From: Streptomyces caniferus
GTDB lineage: Bacteria; Actinomycetota; Actinomycetes; Streptomycetales; Streptomycetaceae
Length of the DNA stretch: 64,000 nucleotides
Assembly (NCBI RefSeq): GCF_009811555.1
Contig: NZ_BLIN01000005.1
Location: 3,171,501-3,235,500 of the forward strand
Direction of reading: 5' to 3'
A program made the translations under genes and the position numbers. Below, piece by piece: positions 18,824-27,676 of the stretch (positions within the stretch are counted from its first letter, which is position 1; each line of letters begins with the position of its first letter). A model generated the notes under the pieces. That model was given only the letters and a program-made list of their open reading frames with translations, was not told the origin of the DNA and ran no database searches.

Positions 18824-19303
18824 CTCGGCCCAGCATCCTCGCCGAGTCAATGACCGTGAAGTGGTCCGGCCAAGACCACCGAAGCGACATTTGAGCACCC
18901 CCACGGCGAGCAACCCCCTCCGCGAAAGCGGCGCCGGTTCAGGCGCAAAAGGGGGCGCAAGAGCAGCGGCTCCGCGCGTGCCACCAGCGCGCGGAGCCCC
19001 CGCCTCCCCTGTGCCGGCGTCGCCCATACGCCGACAGGATGCCGCCGCCCCGGGAACCGTCACTTCCCGGACGACAGCACGAAGTTGCCGTGCGCGCGGC
19101 CGCCGGGCCCGTGATGCGGCGCGCCCACGTGACCGTTTTCTACCCCTCGCCGGCGCACAATTCACCTGCGCCCGCCGGGAGAAATGCGGCTGCGCACAAT
19201 CCCCATGACGCCCCCTCAACTGTGCGCAACACGCGGAGAATTGATCACACGGGGACGCAAGGGAGGCGCGACGCGGCGCGTGGGCGGTCCGCGCCGGGAG
19301 GGG
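18824..19303. other. 480-bp intergenic interval between glmS and usp
   Basis: Convergent interval. It holds the glmS terminator hairpin (18968-18998). Open frames across the rest are Arg/Ala/Pro-rich with no homology I recognise and no ribosome sites, so I see no gene. A locally A-rich stretch near 19185-19245 has no obvious motif. Confidence 0.6.
18968..18998. terminator. glmS terminator hairpin
   Basis: A perfect 11-bp stem (GGCTCCGCGCG with CGCGCGGAGCC) and a 9-nt loop, followed by C-rich rather than U-rich sequence. Confidence 0.65.
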
Positions 19304-19825
19304 TCAGGGAATCACGATCACCGGGCGCTGCGCCCGGCGGGCCAGCCGGCCGGCCACCGAGCCGAAGATCCGGCCGACGATGCCGTGCGTGGAGCCGACC
19401 ACGATCGCGTCGGCCTCGTACTCCCGGCCGACCTCCTCCAGCTCATGACAGATGTCGCCGCCGCGCTCCACGAGGACCCAGGGGACCTCGGTGAGGTGAT
19501 CGGCACAGGCGAGCTCCAGGCCGAGCACTTCGGTGCGGTGATCCGGCACGTCCACGAAGACCGGGGGCTCACAGCCCGCCCAGACGGTCGTCGGCAGCCG
19601 GTTGGCCACATGGACGATGATCAACCCGGAGCCGAGGCGCCGCGCCATACCGATTGCATACGCCAACGCCCGCTCGCTCGACATGGAACCGTCGAAGCCG
19701 ACCACGACGCCGTGCCGGAACGCGGGGTCGCAGGAATGGCGCGTCTTTTCCGCCGCTTCGAGGTCCGCCATCGGATCGGCGACCTGCTTGCGGTCCGCGG
19801 GTTCGGGAATTTCGTGACCGGCCAT
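19304..19825 (-). CDS. Universal stress protein UspA family
   Basis: A 173-residue single-domain Usp protein of the ATP-binding type. It contains the nucleotide motif GSTHGIVGRIFGSVAGRLARRA (split here from its context) and ends in QRPVIVIP. The N-terminal strand GVVVGFDGSMSSERALAYAI is also typical. The start MAGHEIPEPADRKQ (19825) is taken from resemblance to other Streptomyces copies; a longer in-frame ATG at 19930 adds a Pro/Gln-rich leader and neither has a clear ribosome site. It sits between glmS and adpA on the minus strand, as I recall from other Streptomyces. Confidence 0.88.
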   Translation of the reverse strand: MAGHEIPEPADRKQVADPMADLEAAEKTRHSCDPAFRHGVVVGFDGSMSSERALAYAIGMARRLGSGLIIVHVANRLPTTVWAGCEPPVFVDVPDHRTEVLGLELACADHLTEVPWVLVERGGDICHELEEVGREYEADAIVVGSTHGIVGRIFGSVAGRLARRAQRPVIVIP

Positions 19826-20191
19826 TGGTGTCTCGGCGAGGACGTCCTCTTGCGGAGGGGCGAACGGGGAACGGCGATTGACTTGATCCGGCAGTTGACT
19901 GAGCTGGCTCGATCGAGGTGCGGGAGCCATAGTTCAAAGAGGAACGATACGACTGGGAATCATCTTCCCAACCCGATACCCCAAGAGTACGGCGCCACTC
20001 CCCCGCTGCCCAGAGCCCGCCACGGACGCGGAGCGCCCGCGCGAGGTGGGTGGGGCCTCGAACGTTCCCCGGAGCATGCCGGAGCGTGGCCCGGATGGCA
20101 ATGCCCCGGCCTGCCCCCGTACGTACCCCTCACGGTGACCCATGATCGTCCGGCGGCGTTGTAGTTGCAGCCCGTCCGAGGGGAGCGCGCG

Positions 20192-20497
20192 ATGCCGATG
20201 CCGTCCGACAGATCACCCGACCCAGTGAGCGATGTCATGCGCTGGGGCGCCTTCAGTTGCGCCCTGGTGCCCTTCGTACTGATCATCAGCGGTGTCTCCT
20301 GGGCCGGCGCGGTCGGCACCGCCGCCGGTCTGGCCGCGGTGACCTGCGTCTGCCGCGCGCTGCTGCGGCAATCCGAACGGACCGCGGCGCGGATCCGCGT
20401 GCGCGAGACCGGAAGGCACCGGGACAGAAACGCTTATTTGGGGTCACCGGCGCACGGGAGCGGTCGGCACCCCGAAGGGCGTACGCCGGTCGATTGA
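20192..20497 (+). CDS. Small conserved membrane protein upstream of adpA
   Basis: A 101-residue protein with GAGGGGAG 7 nt before ATG 20192. A short polar N-terminus precedes about 45 hydrophobic residues forming one or two membrane spans (WGAFSCALVPFVLIISGV, GAVGTAAGLAAVTCVCRALL). A basic C-terminal tail (RQSERTAARIRVRETGRHRD) is probably cytoplasmic. No enzyme motif. It belongs to the conserved order usp - small membrane protein - adpA; function unknown. Confidence 0.75.
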   Translation: MPMPSDRSPDPVSDVMRWGAFSCALVPFVLIISGVSWAGAVGTAAGLAAVTCVCRALLRQSERTAARIRVRETGRHRDRNAYLGSPAHGSGRHPEGRTPVD

Positions 20498-20846
20498 GGC
20501 GCTTGCAAGTCTGCGCGCGACCGTTTTCAGCCAACTTCCGGCCGAGGTCCACACCTTGCCCCGAACACCCCTCAACCCTGGTGTGAGCAGGGAGGAAAGG
20601 ACCGCTGGGCATGGTTGTGCCCTACTGCGAACGGGCAGAGCCGAGACGCGTACTTCCCATGTAGGCCCGACGAGTGGAACGCTTCGTGATCGAATGCTTC
20701 GCGCCAAGTTGCCATATCGACATACCAGCGGGTGGTGAACTTGGCACTCCATCCTCACGGAACACAGTAGATTCGATCTTGGTAGTAACGGCGGGGGAAC
20801 TGTGCAGGACCGAGAGGGCGAGACGACCGAGGGGGGCTTAAGTGCC
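20498..20846 (+). promoter_or_regulatory. Long upstream control region of adpA
   Basis: 349 bp without a gene. It is less GC-rich than its surroundings and contains an 8-bp inverted repeat, GCCAAGTT (20703-20710) and AACTTGGC (20738-20745), with a 27-bp spacer. adpA promoters in Streptomyces are targets of gamma-butyrolactone receptors, BldD, and AdpA itself, but I could not confidently place any of those known boxes. A start site near 20770-20790 is suggested only by the AT-rich run there. Confidence 0.45.
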
Positions 20847-22133
20847 ATGAGCCAGGACTCCGCTGCCGTACCAGATGCCGCACGCAAGCTCGCCGCCCGA
20901 CGACGCCGCGAAATAGTCGCGGTGCTCCTCTTCAGCGGCGGCCCCATTTTCGAGAGCTCCATTCCGCTCTCGGTCTTCGGCATCGACCGCCAAGACGCAG
21001 GCGTTCCGCGGTACCGGCTACTTGTGTGCGCGGGCGAAGATGCGCCTTTGCGCACGACCGGGGGGCTCGAACTGTCGGCCCCCTACGGGCTGGAGGCGAT
21101 CTCCCGAGCCGGGACGGTCGTCGTACCGGCCTGGCGTTCCATCACCCAGGCCCCGCCGCCCGCCGCGCTCGACGCGCTGCGCCGCGCGCATGAAGAAGGG
21201 GCCAGAATCGTCGGGTTGTGCACGGGGGCGTTCGTCCTCGCCGCGGCCGGACTGCTCGATGGCCGTCCGGCCACGACCCATTGGATGTACGCGCCGACGC
21301 TCGCCAAGCGTTATCCGTCCGTCCATGTGGATCCCCGCGAGCTCTTCGTCGACGACGGCGATGTGCTCACGTCCGCGGGAACGGCGGCCGGCATCGACCT
21401 GTGTCTGCACATCGTGCGCACCGACCACGGCGCGGACGCCGCGAACGCGCTGGCCCGCCGGCTCGTCGTGCCGCCCCGCCGCACCGCCTCCGACATGGGG
21501 CACCAGCGCTACCTCGACAGGTCATTACCTGAAGAGATCGGCGCCGACCCGCTGGCCGAGGTCGTCGCCTGGGCGCTGGAGCACCTCCACGAGCAGTTCG
21601 ACGTGGAGACGCTCGCCGCGCGCGCCTACATGAGCCGCCGCACCTTCGACCGGCGCTTCCGTTCCCTGACGGGGAGCGCTCCGCTGCAGTGGCTGATCAC
21701 CCAGCGGGTGCTGCAGGCCCAGCGGCTGCTGGAGACCTCCGACTATTCGGTGGACGAGGTCGCGGGGCGCTGCGGATTCCGTTCGCCGGTCGCCCTGCGC
21801 GGCCACTTCCGCAGGCAGCTGGGCGCCTCGCCCGCCGCCTACCGGGCGGCCTACCGCGCACGGCGGCCGCAGGGCGGGACGGCCGAACCGGTGCTCAGAC
21901 CGGAGCGGGCCGAGCGTGCCGACCGGCCGGAGCGCGAGCGCGCGGCCCTGGGCGCGGGTGCGGAGCGGTTCTCCGCCGCCGCACTGACCGGCCACGGGCT
22001 GGCCTCCGCGGAAGCGGGCGAAGCGGGCAAACCGCAGTCGGACGTCTATGCCGGCCGGCTGCCGGAATCCCCGGTGGGGAGGGGAACGGTCCGCCCCGTG
22101 CTGCCCGGACAGCGCGAGCGCCCCGTAGGGTGA
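20847..22133 (+). CDS. adpA: Developmental regulator AdpA (BldH)
   Basis: A 428-residue AraC-family master regulator of morphological differentiation and antibiotic production. Residues about 20-190 form the DJ-1/PfpI-like dimerisation domain ([40 protein letters not shown]), and residues about 225-325 contain the two AraC helix-turn-helices ([41 protein letters not shown]). The ATG at 20847 (MSQDSAA) matches known AdpA starts; an upstream in-frame GTG at 20802 is less likely. Codon 227 is TTA (21525-21527), the rare leucine codon read by bldA tRNA, at its usual place just before the DNA-binding domain. The Arg/Glu-rich tail beyond residue 340 is variable between species. Confidence 0.97.
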   Translation: MSQDSAAVPDAARKLAARRRREIVAVLLFSGGPIFESSIPLSVFGIDRQDAGVPRYRLLVCAGEDAPLRTTGGLELSAPYGLEAISRAGTVVVPAWRSITQAPPPAALDALRRAHEEGARIVGLCTGAFVLAAAGLLDGRPATTHWMYAPTLAKRYPSVHVDPRELFVDDGDVLTSAGTAAGIDLCLHIVRTDHGADAANALARRLVVPPRRTASDMGHQRYLDRSLPEEIGADPLAEVVAWALEHLHEQFDVETLAARAYMSRRTFDRRFRSLTGSAPLQWLITQRVLQAQRLLETSDYSVDEVAGRCGFRSPVALRGHFRRQLGASPAAYRAAYRARRPQGGTAEPVLRPERAERADRPERERAALGAGAERFSAAALTGHGLASAEAGEAGKPQSDVYAGRLPESPVGRGTVRPVLPGQRERPVG

Positions 22134-22138
22134 GATGT

Positions 22139-22756
22139 ATGAACGATCGCATGGTGTGGATCGACTGCGAGATGACCGGACTCTCGCTGGCGAATGACGC
22201 GCTCATCGAGGTGGCCGCACTGGTCACCGACTCGGAGCTGAATGTGCTGGGCGACGGGGTGGATGTGGTGATCCGCCCCCCGGCCGGGGCACTCGGCACC
22301 ATGCCCGAGGTGGTGCGCCAGATGCACACCGCCTCCGGGCTGCTGGAGGAGCTGGACGGCGGGACGACGCTGGAGGCGGCCGAGGCGCAGGTGCTTGCGT
22401 ATATCAAGCAGCATGTGCCGGAGCCGCGGAAGGCGCCGCTGTGCGGCAACTCCGTCGGCACCGACCGTGGCTTCCTGCTGCGGGACATGCCGACGCTGGA
22501 GGAGTACCTCCACTACCGGATCGTCGATGTCTCGTCCGTGAAGGAGCTGGCCCGGCGGTGGTATCCGCGGGCCTACTTCAACAGCCCGGACAAGAACGGC
22601 AACCACCGGGCGCTGGCGGACATCCGCGAATCCATCGCGGAACTGCGCTACTACCGGGAGGCGGTCTTCGTGCCGCAGCCCGGCCCCGACTCGGACACCG
22701 CGAAGGCCATCGCCGCCAAGCACGTCCTTCCCGCTGAGCCGCAGTCCACGCCGTAG
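22139..22756 (+). CDS. orn: Oligoribonuclease
   Basis: A 205-residue DEDDh 3'-5' exoribonuclease that degrades 2-5-nt RNAs and pGpG, the breakdown product of c-di-GMP. Motifs WIDCEMTGL (Exo I), [11 protein letters not shown] (Exo II) and NHRALADI with the active-site His and Asp (Exo III) are intact. It starts 5 bp after the adpA stop and so depends on adpA transcription at least in part. The adpA-orn pairing is conserved in Streptomyces. A long hairpin follows the gene. Confidence 0.95.
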   Translation: MNDRMVWIDCEMTGLSLANDALIEVAALVTDSELNVLGDGVDVVIRPPAGALGTMPEVVRQMHTASGLLEELDGGTTLEAAEAQVLAYIKQHVPEPRKAPLCGNSVGTDRGFLLRDMPTLEEYLHYRIVDVSSVKELARRWYPRAYFNSPDKNGNHRALADIRESIAELRYYREAVFVPQPGPDSDTAKAIAAKHVLPAEPQSTP

Positions 22757-22769
22757 CGGGGTACAGGGC

Positions 22770-22817
22770 GCGTGTCGTGCACGCCCCGGCGGGTCCGCCG
22801 TGACGCGCACGACACGC
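22770..22817 (+). terminator. adpA-orn terminator
   Basis: An 11-bp stem (GCGTGTCGTGC with GCACGACACGC) encloses a second 6-bp stem (CGGCGG with CCGCCG), forming one long hairpin 14 bp after the orn stop. Confidence 0.75.
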
Positions 22818-22918
22818 CCTCGCTCCCGGGACACGAAACCTGGGCGCGAGCACCCCTCCGGACCCTGTACACTTTTTCTCAGCCGGTGGGGAAAAAGAAC
22901 CACACAGCACCGGTCATG

Positions 22919-22994
22919 GTGGGTATAGCTCAGCTGGTAGAGCACCTGGTTGTGGTCCAGGATGTCGCGGGTTCAAGTCCCGTTACTCACCCCA
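22919..22994 (+). tRNA. tRNA-His (GTG)
   Basis: Full cloverleaf: acceptor GTGGGTA pairs with TACTCAC, D arm GCTCAGCTGGTAGAGC, anticodon stem CCTGG/CCAGG around TTGTGGT with anticodon GTG, and T arm GCGGGTTCAAGTCCCGT. The CCA end is encoded (22992-22994), and the base before the acceptor (22918) is G, the extra 5' G expected for tRNA-His. Confidence 0.97.
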
Positions 22995-22998
22995 CATC

Positions 22999-23027
22999 AA
23001 GGCCCCCGACCTCTGGTCGGGGGCCTT
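22999..23027 (+). terminator. tRNA-His terminator
   Basis: A perfect 12-bp stem (AAGGCCCCCGAC with GTCGGGGGCCTT) and 5-nt loop starts 5 bp after the tRNA and ends in TT. Confidence 0.8.
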
Positions 23028-23093
23028 GGCGTTATGTGGGCGCGGGTTCGGGGAGCCGGCGCGTCCGCCGGACCAGGCGCCGGGTGCCGCGGC

Positions 23094-23744
23094 TCAGTAG
23101 CCGACGGTGAAGCGCTCGCCGACGTGGCGGGGCCCCTCTATCTCGTCGACGACGGCGACGGCGTAGTCCTCGGTGGTGATCCGGCTGGTGCCCTCGGCGT
23201 CGGTGAGCAGATCGTCGAGGGCGGTCCGGTAGCTGCCGGTGCGTTCGCCGGGCTCGATCGTGGCGGCCGGGCTGATGCTGGTCCAGCGCACGTCGGGGAC
23301 GGAGCGGTAGAAGTCCAGCGCATCGCCGTGCGCGTGCATGATCTGCAGCAGGAACTCCGGGAGGCCCTCCGCGTCCCAGACCTGCGCACCGTCCGGGGTG
23401 CGCAGCGAGCCGGCGCCGCCGACGGAGATCAGCCGGGGTGCCGGGTCGCCGAGGGTGCGCAGGCCGGCGACGAGGGACTCGGCGGCCGGGCGGATCGTGG
23501 CGACATGGCCCGGTCCGTCGCCGCCTCCGATCGCGCTGACCAGGACGTCGTGCCCCGTGGCCGCGGCGGCGACCGAGGCCGGGTCGAGGACGTCGCCGGT
23601 GGTCACGGTCAGGTCGGGGTGGGTCGTGGTGATCTTCGCGGGGTCGCGGACGACCGCGGTGACCCGGTGACCGCGCCGGAGGGCCTCGTGGAGGATGCGG
23701 CTGCCGATGGTGCCGTTGGCCCCGAAGAGAGCGATCGTGGACAT
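23094..23744 (-). CDS. NAD(P)-binding atypical short-chain reductase
   Basis: A 216-residue Rossmann protein of the NmrA/YwnB-like atypical SDR group. It starts MSTIALFGANGTIGSRILHE, a dinucleotide-binding GxxGxxG motif, and shows VTAVVRDPAK, GDVLDPASV and VSAIGG. No classical YxxxK catalytic pair is evident, consistent with flavin-reductase-like or sensory members. It is divergent from an AraC-type gene with about 120 bp between, so that regulator probably controls it. Confidence 0.85.
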   Translation of the reverse strand: MSTIALFGANGTIGSRILHEALRRGHRVTAVVRDPAKITTTHPDLTVTTGDVLDPASVAAAATGHDVLVSAIGGGDGPGHVATIRPAAESLVAGLRTLGDPAPRLISVGGAGSLRTPDGAQVWDAEGLPEFLLQIMHAHGDALDFYRSVPDVRWTSISPAATIEPGERTGSYRTALDDLLTDAEGTSRITTEDYAVAVVDEIEGPRHVGERFTVGY

Positions 23745-23866
23745 GGTGGTCTCCCAGCTGTGCTGTGTGTCCCGGCAAGGACTTCCGTTTTCCGTCAGCA
23801 GTCGCGCCGACGGCTTCTACGCTAGGGGTGCCATCGGGGCATTCAGGGGTAGCGAGGGGACCAGCG

Positions 23867-24772
23867 ATGGTCAGAATGCGACAGGAGGGCGCGGAGCCCG
23901 TGCCGGAGATCCCGGAGGTGGCGTTCTCCGCGCCGGCCGGGCGGCCGACGGGGGTGGAGGTGCTGACGCTCGCGGAGCTGCGGGCACGCGCGGACGCCTG
24001 CCAGCTCTCCGCCCCGCACCGCCCCGGCTTCCACCATCTGCTCCTCCTGGACGGCGGCCGGCTGGTGCACAGCGTCGACTTCCAAGATCACGTGCTGGCG
24101 CCGGGCGATCTGCTGTGGTCGCGGCCCGGGCAGGTGCAGCACTTCGGTGATCTGACGGGCGCGGAGGGGCGGCTGGTGCTCTTCGAGGCCGGCTTCCTGG
24201 ACCCGGCGACCGCGGCCGCGGCCCGGGTGGAGGACTGGTACGGGCCGCCCGTACGGCATCCACAGGGCGCCGCGGCCCGGGGCGTGGACGCGGCGATGCG
24301 GCAGCTGCACGAGGAGTTCGGGGCGCTGGGCGGGCTGCCGCTGGAGATCCATCTGGAGGTGCTGCGGCATCTGCTGGCCGTCCTGGTGCTGCGGGCCGCG
24401 CATCCGGGCGGGGAGCGGGACGGGGACGGGTCCTGTACGGCGAGCCCGGCGTATCTGCGCTTCCGGGACGCGGTGGAGCGGGACTTCACCCGCAGCCGCC
24501 GGGTCGCCGACTACGCCCGTGCGCTGGGCTACGCGCCGCGCACCCTCTCCCGGGCCACCGAGTCCTTCGCCGGGGTGGGGGCCAAGGAGTTCATCGACCG
24601 GCGGGTGGTGCTGGAGGCCAAGCGGCTGCTGGCACACGGCGACCGGTCCGCGGCCCGGATCGCGGACCGGCTGGGCTTCGCCGACGCCACCAACTTCAGC
24701 AAGTTCTTCCAGCGGCAGACGGGCACCACCCCGATCGCCTTCCGCACGGCGGTCCGCAGCGGTGCGGGCTGA
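23867..24772 (+). CDS. AraC-family transcriptional regulator
   Basis: A 301-residue protein. An N-terminal cupin-like ligand domain (HHLLLLDGGRLVHSVDFQDH, LAPGDLLWSRPGQVQHFGD) is followed by a C-terminal AraC double helix-turn-helix (RRVADYARALGYAPRTLSRAT, SAARIADRLGFADATNFSKFFQRQTGTTP). ATG 23867 follows GAGGGGA; the longer frame reaches back into the SDR promoter. Divergent from the atypical SDR gene and likely its activator. Confidence 0.88.
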   Translation: MVRMRQEGAEPVPEIPEVAFSAPAGRPTGVEVLTLAELRARADACQLSAPHRPGFHHLLLLDGGRLVHSVDFQDHVLAPGDLLWSRPGQVQHFGDLTGAEGRLVLFEAGFLDPATAAAARVEDWYGPPVRHPQGAAARGVDAAMRQLHEEFGALGGLPLEIHLEVLRHLLAVLVLRAAHPGGERDGDGSCTASPAYLRFRDAVERDFTRSRRVADYARALGYAPRTLSRATESFAGVGAKEFIDRRVVLEAKRLLAHGDRSAARIADRLGFADATNFSKFFQRQTGTTPIAFRTAVRSGAG

Positions 24773-24808
24773 GGGCGCGCCCCTCGTACGGGAGTTGTGG
24801 CGCGCGGA

Positions 24809-24852
24809 CGGCGGGGCGCAGCGGTGGGGGGAATTCCCGCTGCGCCCCGCCG
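24809..24852. terminator. Bidirectional terminator between AraC and chitinase genes
   Basis: A perfect 16-bp inverted repeat (CGGCGGGGCGCAGCGG and its complement) with a 12-nt loop in the convergent gap. Confidence 0.75.
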
Positions 24853-24895
24853 CGGGGGCGAACGGCCCGGTGGGGGTCCGGACCGCCGGTGGGGG

Positions 24896-25951
24896 TCAGC
24901 CGGTGTACGCGCCGAAGGCCTTGGTGAAGTCCAGCGGGCCCTGCTCGACGGAGCTGCAGGTCGGCTGCGCGGAGTTGCCGGCGCCGCCCGGGCAGGCCTT
25001 GTCGCGGGTCCCGGACCACATCGACAGCCAGGCCAGGTGCTTGCTCTTGGCGAACGTGACCAGCTGGGCCGCGTCGTCGGTCTTGAAGACCTCGGTCTGG
25101 ACGTCGTTGACACCGATCATCGGGGTCACGGCCACGGTCTTCCAGGCCTTCGCGTCGCTCAGGCCGAGCGCCTTCCTGAGCTGGGCCTGGGTGGCGGTGG
25201 CGGCCTGGATCGCGTAGGTGCCCATGTCGCCGCTGTAGGAGGCGCCGTAGTCCATCGCCATGATGTTGACGGCGGAGATCTTGACGCCGTTCTTCTTGGC
25301 GTCGGCGACCAGGTTCACCCCGTCCTGGGTCAGGCCCTCGGGCATGACCGGCAGGGTGAAGGAGACGTCCAGGCCGGGGTGCTTCTTCTGGAGCTGGGTG
25401 ATGGCCTGGGCGCGGCGGGTGTTGGCGGCGGTGTCGGGCAGGGCGCCGCCCTCGATGTCGAAGTCGACCTTGGTGAGCTTGAACTGGTCGACGACCTTGC
25501 CGTAGGCGGCGGCCAGTTCGCCGGCGGAGCCGCAGACCAGGCCGAGTTCGGAGCCGGTCGCGCCGCCGAAGGAGACCCGGACGTCGCCGCCGGCCTTGCG
25601 CAGGGCGGGTATCTGCCGGGCCACCGGGTCGTTGCCGAGCTCGCCGGAGCCGCCCCACTTGGGCGTGCAGCCGCCGCCGGAGGTGACGAACGCCAGGTTG
25701 AAGTTCTTCACCCCGGTCTTCTCGGCGGTGCCGGCCAGGTCGTAGGCGGGGGCGAGCGAGGTGTCGACGTACGGGGCGAAGCCGGCGGCGGCCCGGGGAG
25801 CCTGCTTCGTGGCGGTGGTCCGCGGCGCCTTGACGGCCAGGGCGGAACCGGCGACGGCGAAGGCGCCGCCGGCGGCGACCACGGCGGCCGCGCCGGTCAC
25901 GATCAGCTTGGTGGTGCGGCTCTTGCGCCGGCGGTGTGCCGAGGAACTCAT
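24896..25951 (-). CDS. Secreted chitinase, GH18
   Basis: A 351-residue exported glycoside hydrolase. The N-terminus (RRRKSRTTKLIVTGAAAVVA, then GSALAVKAPR) is a signal peptide with an RR pair. The GH18 barrel shows VRVSFGGATG, the catalytic strand KVDFDIEGG (DxDxE with Glu as acid), VSFTLPVMPEGL and NIMAMDYGA. No separate chitin-binding domain is present. The nearest neighbours of this architecture are the compact actinobacterial GH18 enzymes with a C-terminal disulfide segment (KACPGGAGNSAQPTC). No clear dre or chitinase direct repeat is visible in the 180-bp upstream gap. Confidence 0.88.
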   Translation of the reverse strand: MSSSAHRRRKSRTTKLIVTGAAAVVAAGGAFAVAGSALAVKAPRTTATKQAPRAAAGFAPYVDTSLAPAYDLAGTAEKTGVKNFNLAFVTSGGGCTPKWGGSGELGNDPVARQIPALRKAGGDVRVSFGGATGSELGLVCGSAGELAAAYGKVVDQFKLTKVDFDIEGGALPDTAANTRRAQAITQLQKKHPGLDVSFTLPVMPEGLTQDGVNLVADAKKNGVKISAVNIMAMDYGASYSGDMGTYAIQAATATQAQLRKALGLSDAKAWKTVAVTPMIGVNDVQTEVFKTDDAAQLVTFAKSKHLAWLSMWSGTRDKACPGGAGNSAQPTCSSVEQGPLDFTKAFGAYTG

Positions 25952-26106
25952 CTCGTGCCTGCCTGTCGTCACATGGGGGGCTGGGGTGCACCGTGGTGCG
26001 TCCCGCACGCTAGCGACAGAGAAACGGACAAATGTCGGGAATGGTACGGAGGTTAGCGGACTTATGAACGCCTTAAGGAAGCGGAAGGGGGTGGTTAAGA
26101 GCGGGC

Positions 26107-26139
26107 GGCTCCTGCCCGGGTGACGGGCGGTCAGGAGCC
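26107..26139 (-). terminator. Hairpin overlapping the histidine-kinase stop
   Basis: GGCTCCTG pairs with CAGGAGCC (8 bp) around a GC-rich 17-nt loop, overlapping the last codons of the kinase gene. Confidence 0.45.
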
Positions 26140-27561
26140 GGTGCGCGCGGTCCGCCGGCGCCGGCCGCCGAGCGTGCGGCGCAGCCGGTGGCCGCGGCGG
26201 GTGCCGGCGCGGGCGCGCCGGTCGTCCAGCGCCAGCCAGACCCGCACCTCGGTGCCGCCGAGGACGGAGCGGCCGATGCGCACATCGCCGCCGGTGGACT
26301 CGGCCAGCCGTCGCACGATGTCCAGGCCGAGGCCGGTGGATCCTCCCCCAGCTACCGCTGGGCGGTGCCCCCGGCCGCCTCCCGACCAGCCGCGGCGCAG
26401 CGCCGCGTCCGGGTCGGCGATGCCGCCGCCGGCATCCGAGACCAGCACGATCACCGCCTCCTGCGCGTTGTGGACGTCGACCGCGAAGGCGGTGCCCTCG
26501 GGGGTGTGGCGGAAGACGTTGCCGAGCATCGCGTCGAGGGCGGCGGCGAGTTCGGGCCGGGCGACGGGGACGCGTACGGGGCGGTCCGCGCCGGCGATGC
26601 GCACGGTGCGGCCCTCGTCCTCGGCGAGCGCCGACCAGAAGCCCATCCGCTCGCGGATCACCTCCGCGGCGTCGCACCCGGCAGCGGCGGCCGCCTGCCG
26701 GGTCTGGGCCTTCTGCTCACGGGCGGTGCGGATGATCTGGTCGACCTCGCGCTCCAGCTGCTCGACGGCGGCCCGGGTCTGCTCGGCGGCCGAGGTGTCG
26801 CCGAGCGAGGCCGCGTTGAGCCGGAGCACGGTCAGCGGGGTGCGCAGCCGGTGCGAGAGGTCGGCGGCCAGTTCGCGTTCGTTGGCCAGCAGTTGGACGA
26901 CCTGGTCGGCCATCGCGTTGAAGGCGCTGGCCGCGGACCGCAGTTCCTTGGGGCCGTCCTCCGGGACGCGGACGCCGAGCTTGCCCTGGCCGAGGTCGTG
27001 GGCGGCGCCGGCCAGCCGCTTCGCGGGCCGCACCATACGGGTGCCGAGCCGGTCGGCGACCGCGACCGAGCCGATGATCAGCGCCAGGCCGACACCGGCC
27101 AGCACCACCCAGGAGGTGGTGACGCCGTTGGTGAGCGCCTTGTCGGGGACGAAGACCTCGACGACGGCGATGCCGGAAGCGACGGCGGTCGGCTGGAGGA
27201 GCGAGGAGCCGCCGGTGACCGGGGAGATGGAGGCGCGGCCGAGCTTCGCGGCGGCCTCGACGTCCCGCTGTGCGGCCCGCCGGGAGCCGATCTCGGCCGG
27301 CCTGCCGTTCTTGCCGCTCGCCGGGACATGGACGCCGATCCGGCCGCCGGGCCCCGTCTCGGCGCTGGCGACGGCGCGCTCCAGTTGGGTGCGGTCGGTG
27401 GTGATGGCGAGGACCGGACCGATGGTGGCGGCCTGCCGTTCGGCGTTGGAGTAGGCACGGTCGCGGGCCAGTTCCTTGACGACCAGTCCGAGGGGGACGG
27501 CGAACGCGACCACGACCATGGCGGTGACCGCCAGCGCCACCTTGACCAGGGCCCATCTCAC
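26131..27561 (-). CDS. Sensor histidine kinase
   Basis: A 476-residue membrane kinase from a GTG start. TM1 is about residues 6-28, an extracytoplasmic sensor domain about 30-148, TM2 about 150-168, and then HAMP (RLGTRMVRPAKRLAGAAHDLGQGKLGVRV). The HisKA box DLSHRLRTPLTVLRLNA has its phospho-acceptor at His237. The HATPase domain has NVFRHTPEG (N box), VSDAGGGIAD (G1) and STGLGLDIVRR (G2). A small Gly/Arg-rich insert precedes G2 and the C-terminus is a basic tail (RRGHRLRRTLGGRRRRTA). Encoded 115 bp downstream of its response regulator. The signal is not recognisable. Confidence 0.92.
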   Translation of the reverse strand: MRWALVKVALAVTAMVVVAFAVPLGLVVKELARDRAYSNAERQAATIGPVLAITTDRTQLERAVASAETGPGGRIGVHVPASGKNGRPAEIGSRRAAQRDVEAAAKLGRASISPVTGGSSLLQPTAVASGIAVVEVFVPDKALTNGVTTSWVVLAGVGLALIIGSVAVADRLGTRMVRPAKRLAGAAHDLGQGKLGVRVPEDGPKELRSAASAFNAMADQVVQLLANERELAADLSHRLRTPLTVLRLNAASLGDTSAAEQTRAAVEQLEREVDQIIRTAREQKAQTRQAAAAAGCDAAEVIRERMGFWSALAEDEGRTVRIAGADRPVRVPVARPELAAALDAMLGNVFRHTPEGTAFAVDVHNAQEAVIVLVSDAGGGIADPDAALRRGWSGGGRGHRPAVAGGGSTGLGLDIVRRLAESTGGDVRIGRSVLGGTEVRVWLALDDRRARAGTRRGHRLRRTLGGRRRRTARTGS

Positions 27562-27676
27562 GGCGTCTCGTCCTTCGCTGCTCCGCCCGCGAGGCGCAGA
27601 GCTGCCGAATGTGGTGTTGTCCGCGGCCTGGCGGCCTCGCGTGCTCCCCCGGCTGCCGCGGGGAAGTGACCCCGGC

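Noticed and set aside
18861..19208. Possible small gene between glmS and usp
   Set aside because: Overlaps the glmS terminator hairpin, is Arg/Ala/Pro-rich in all frames and lacks a ribosome site.
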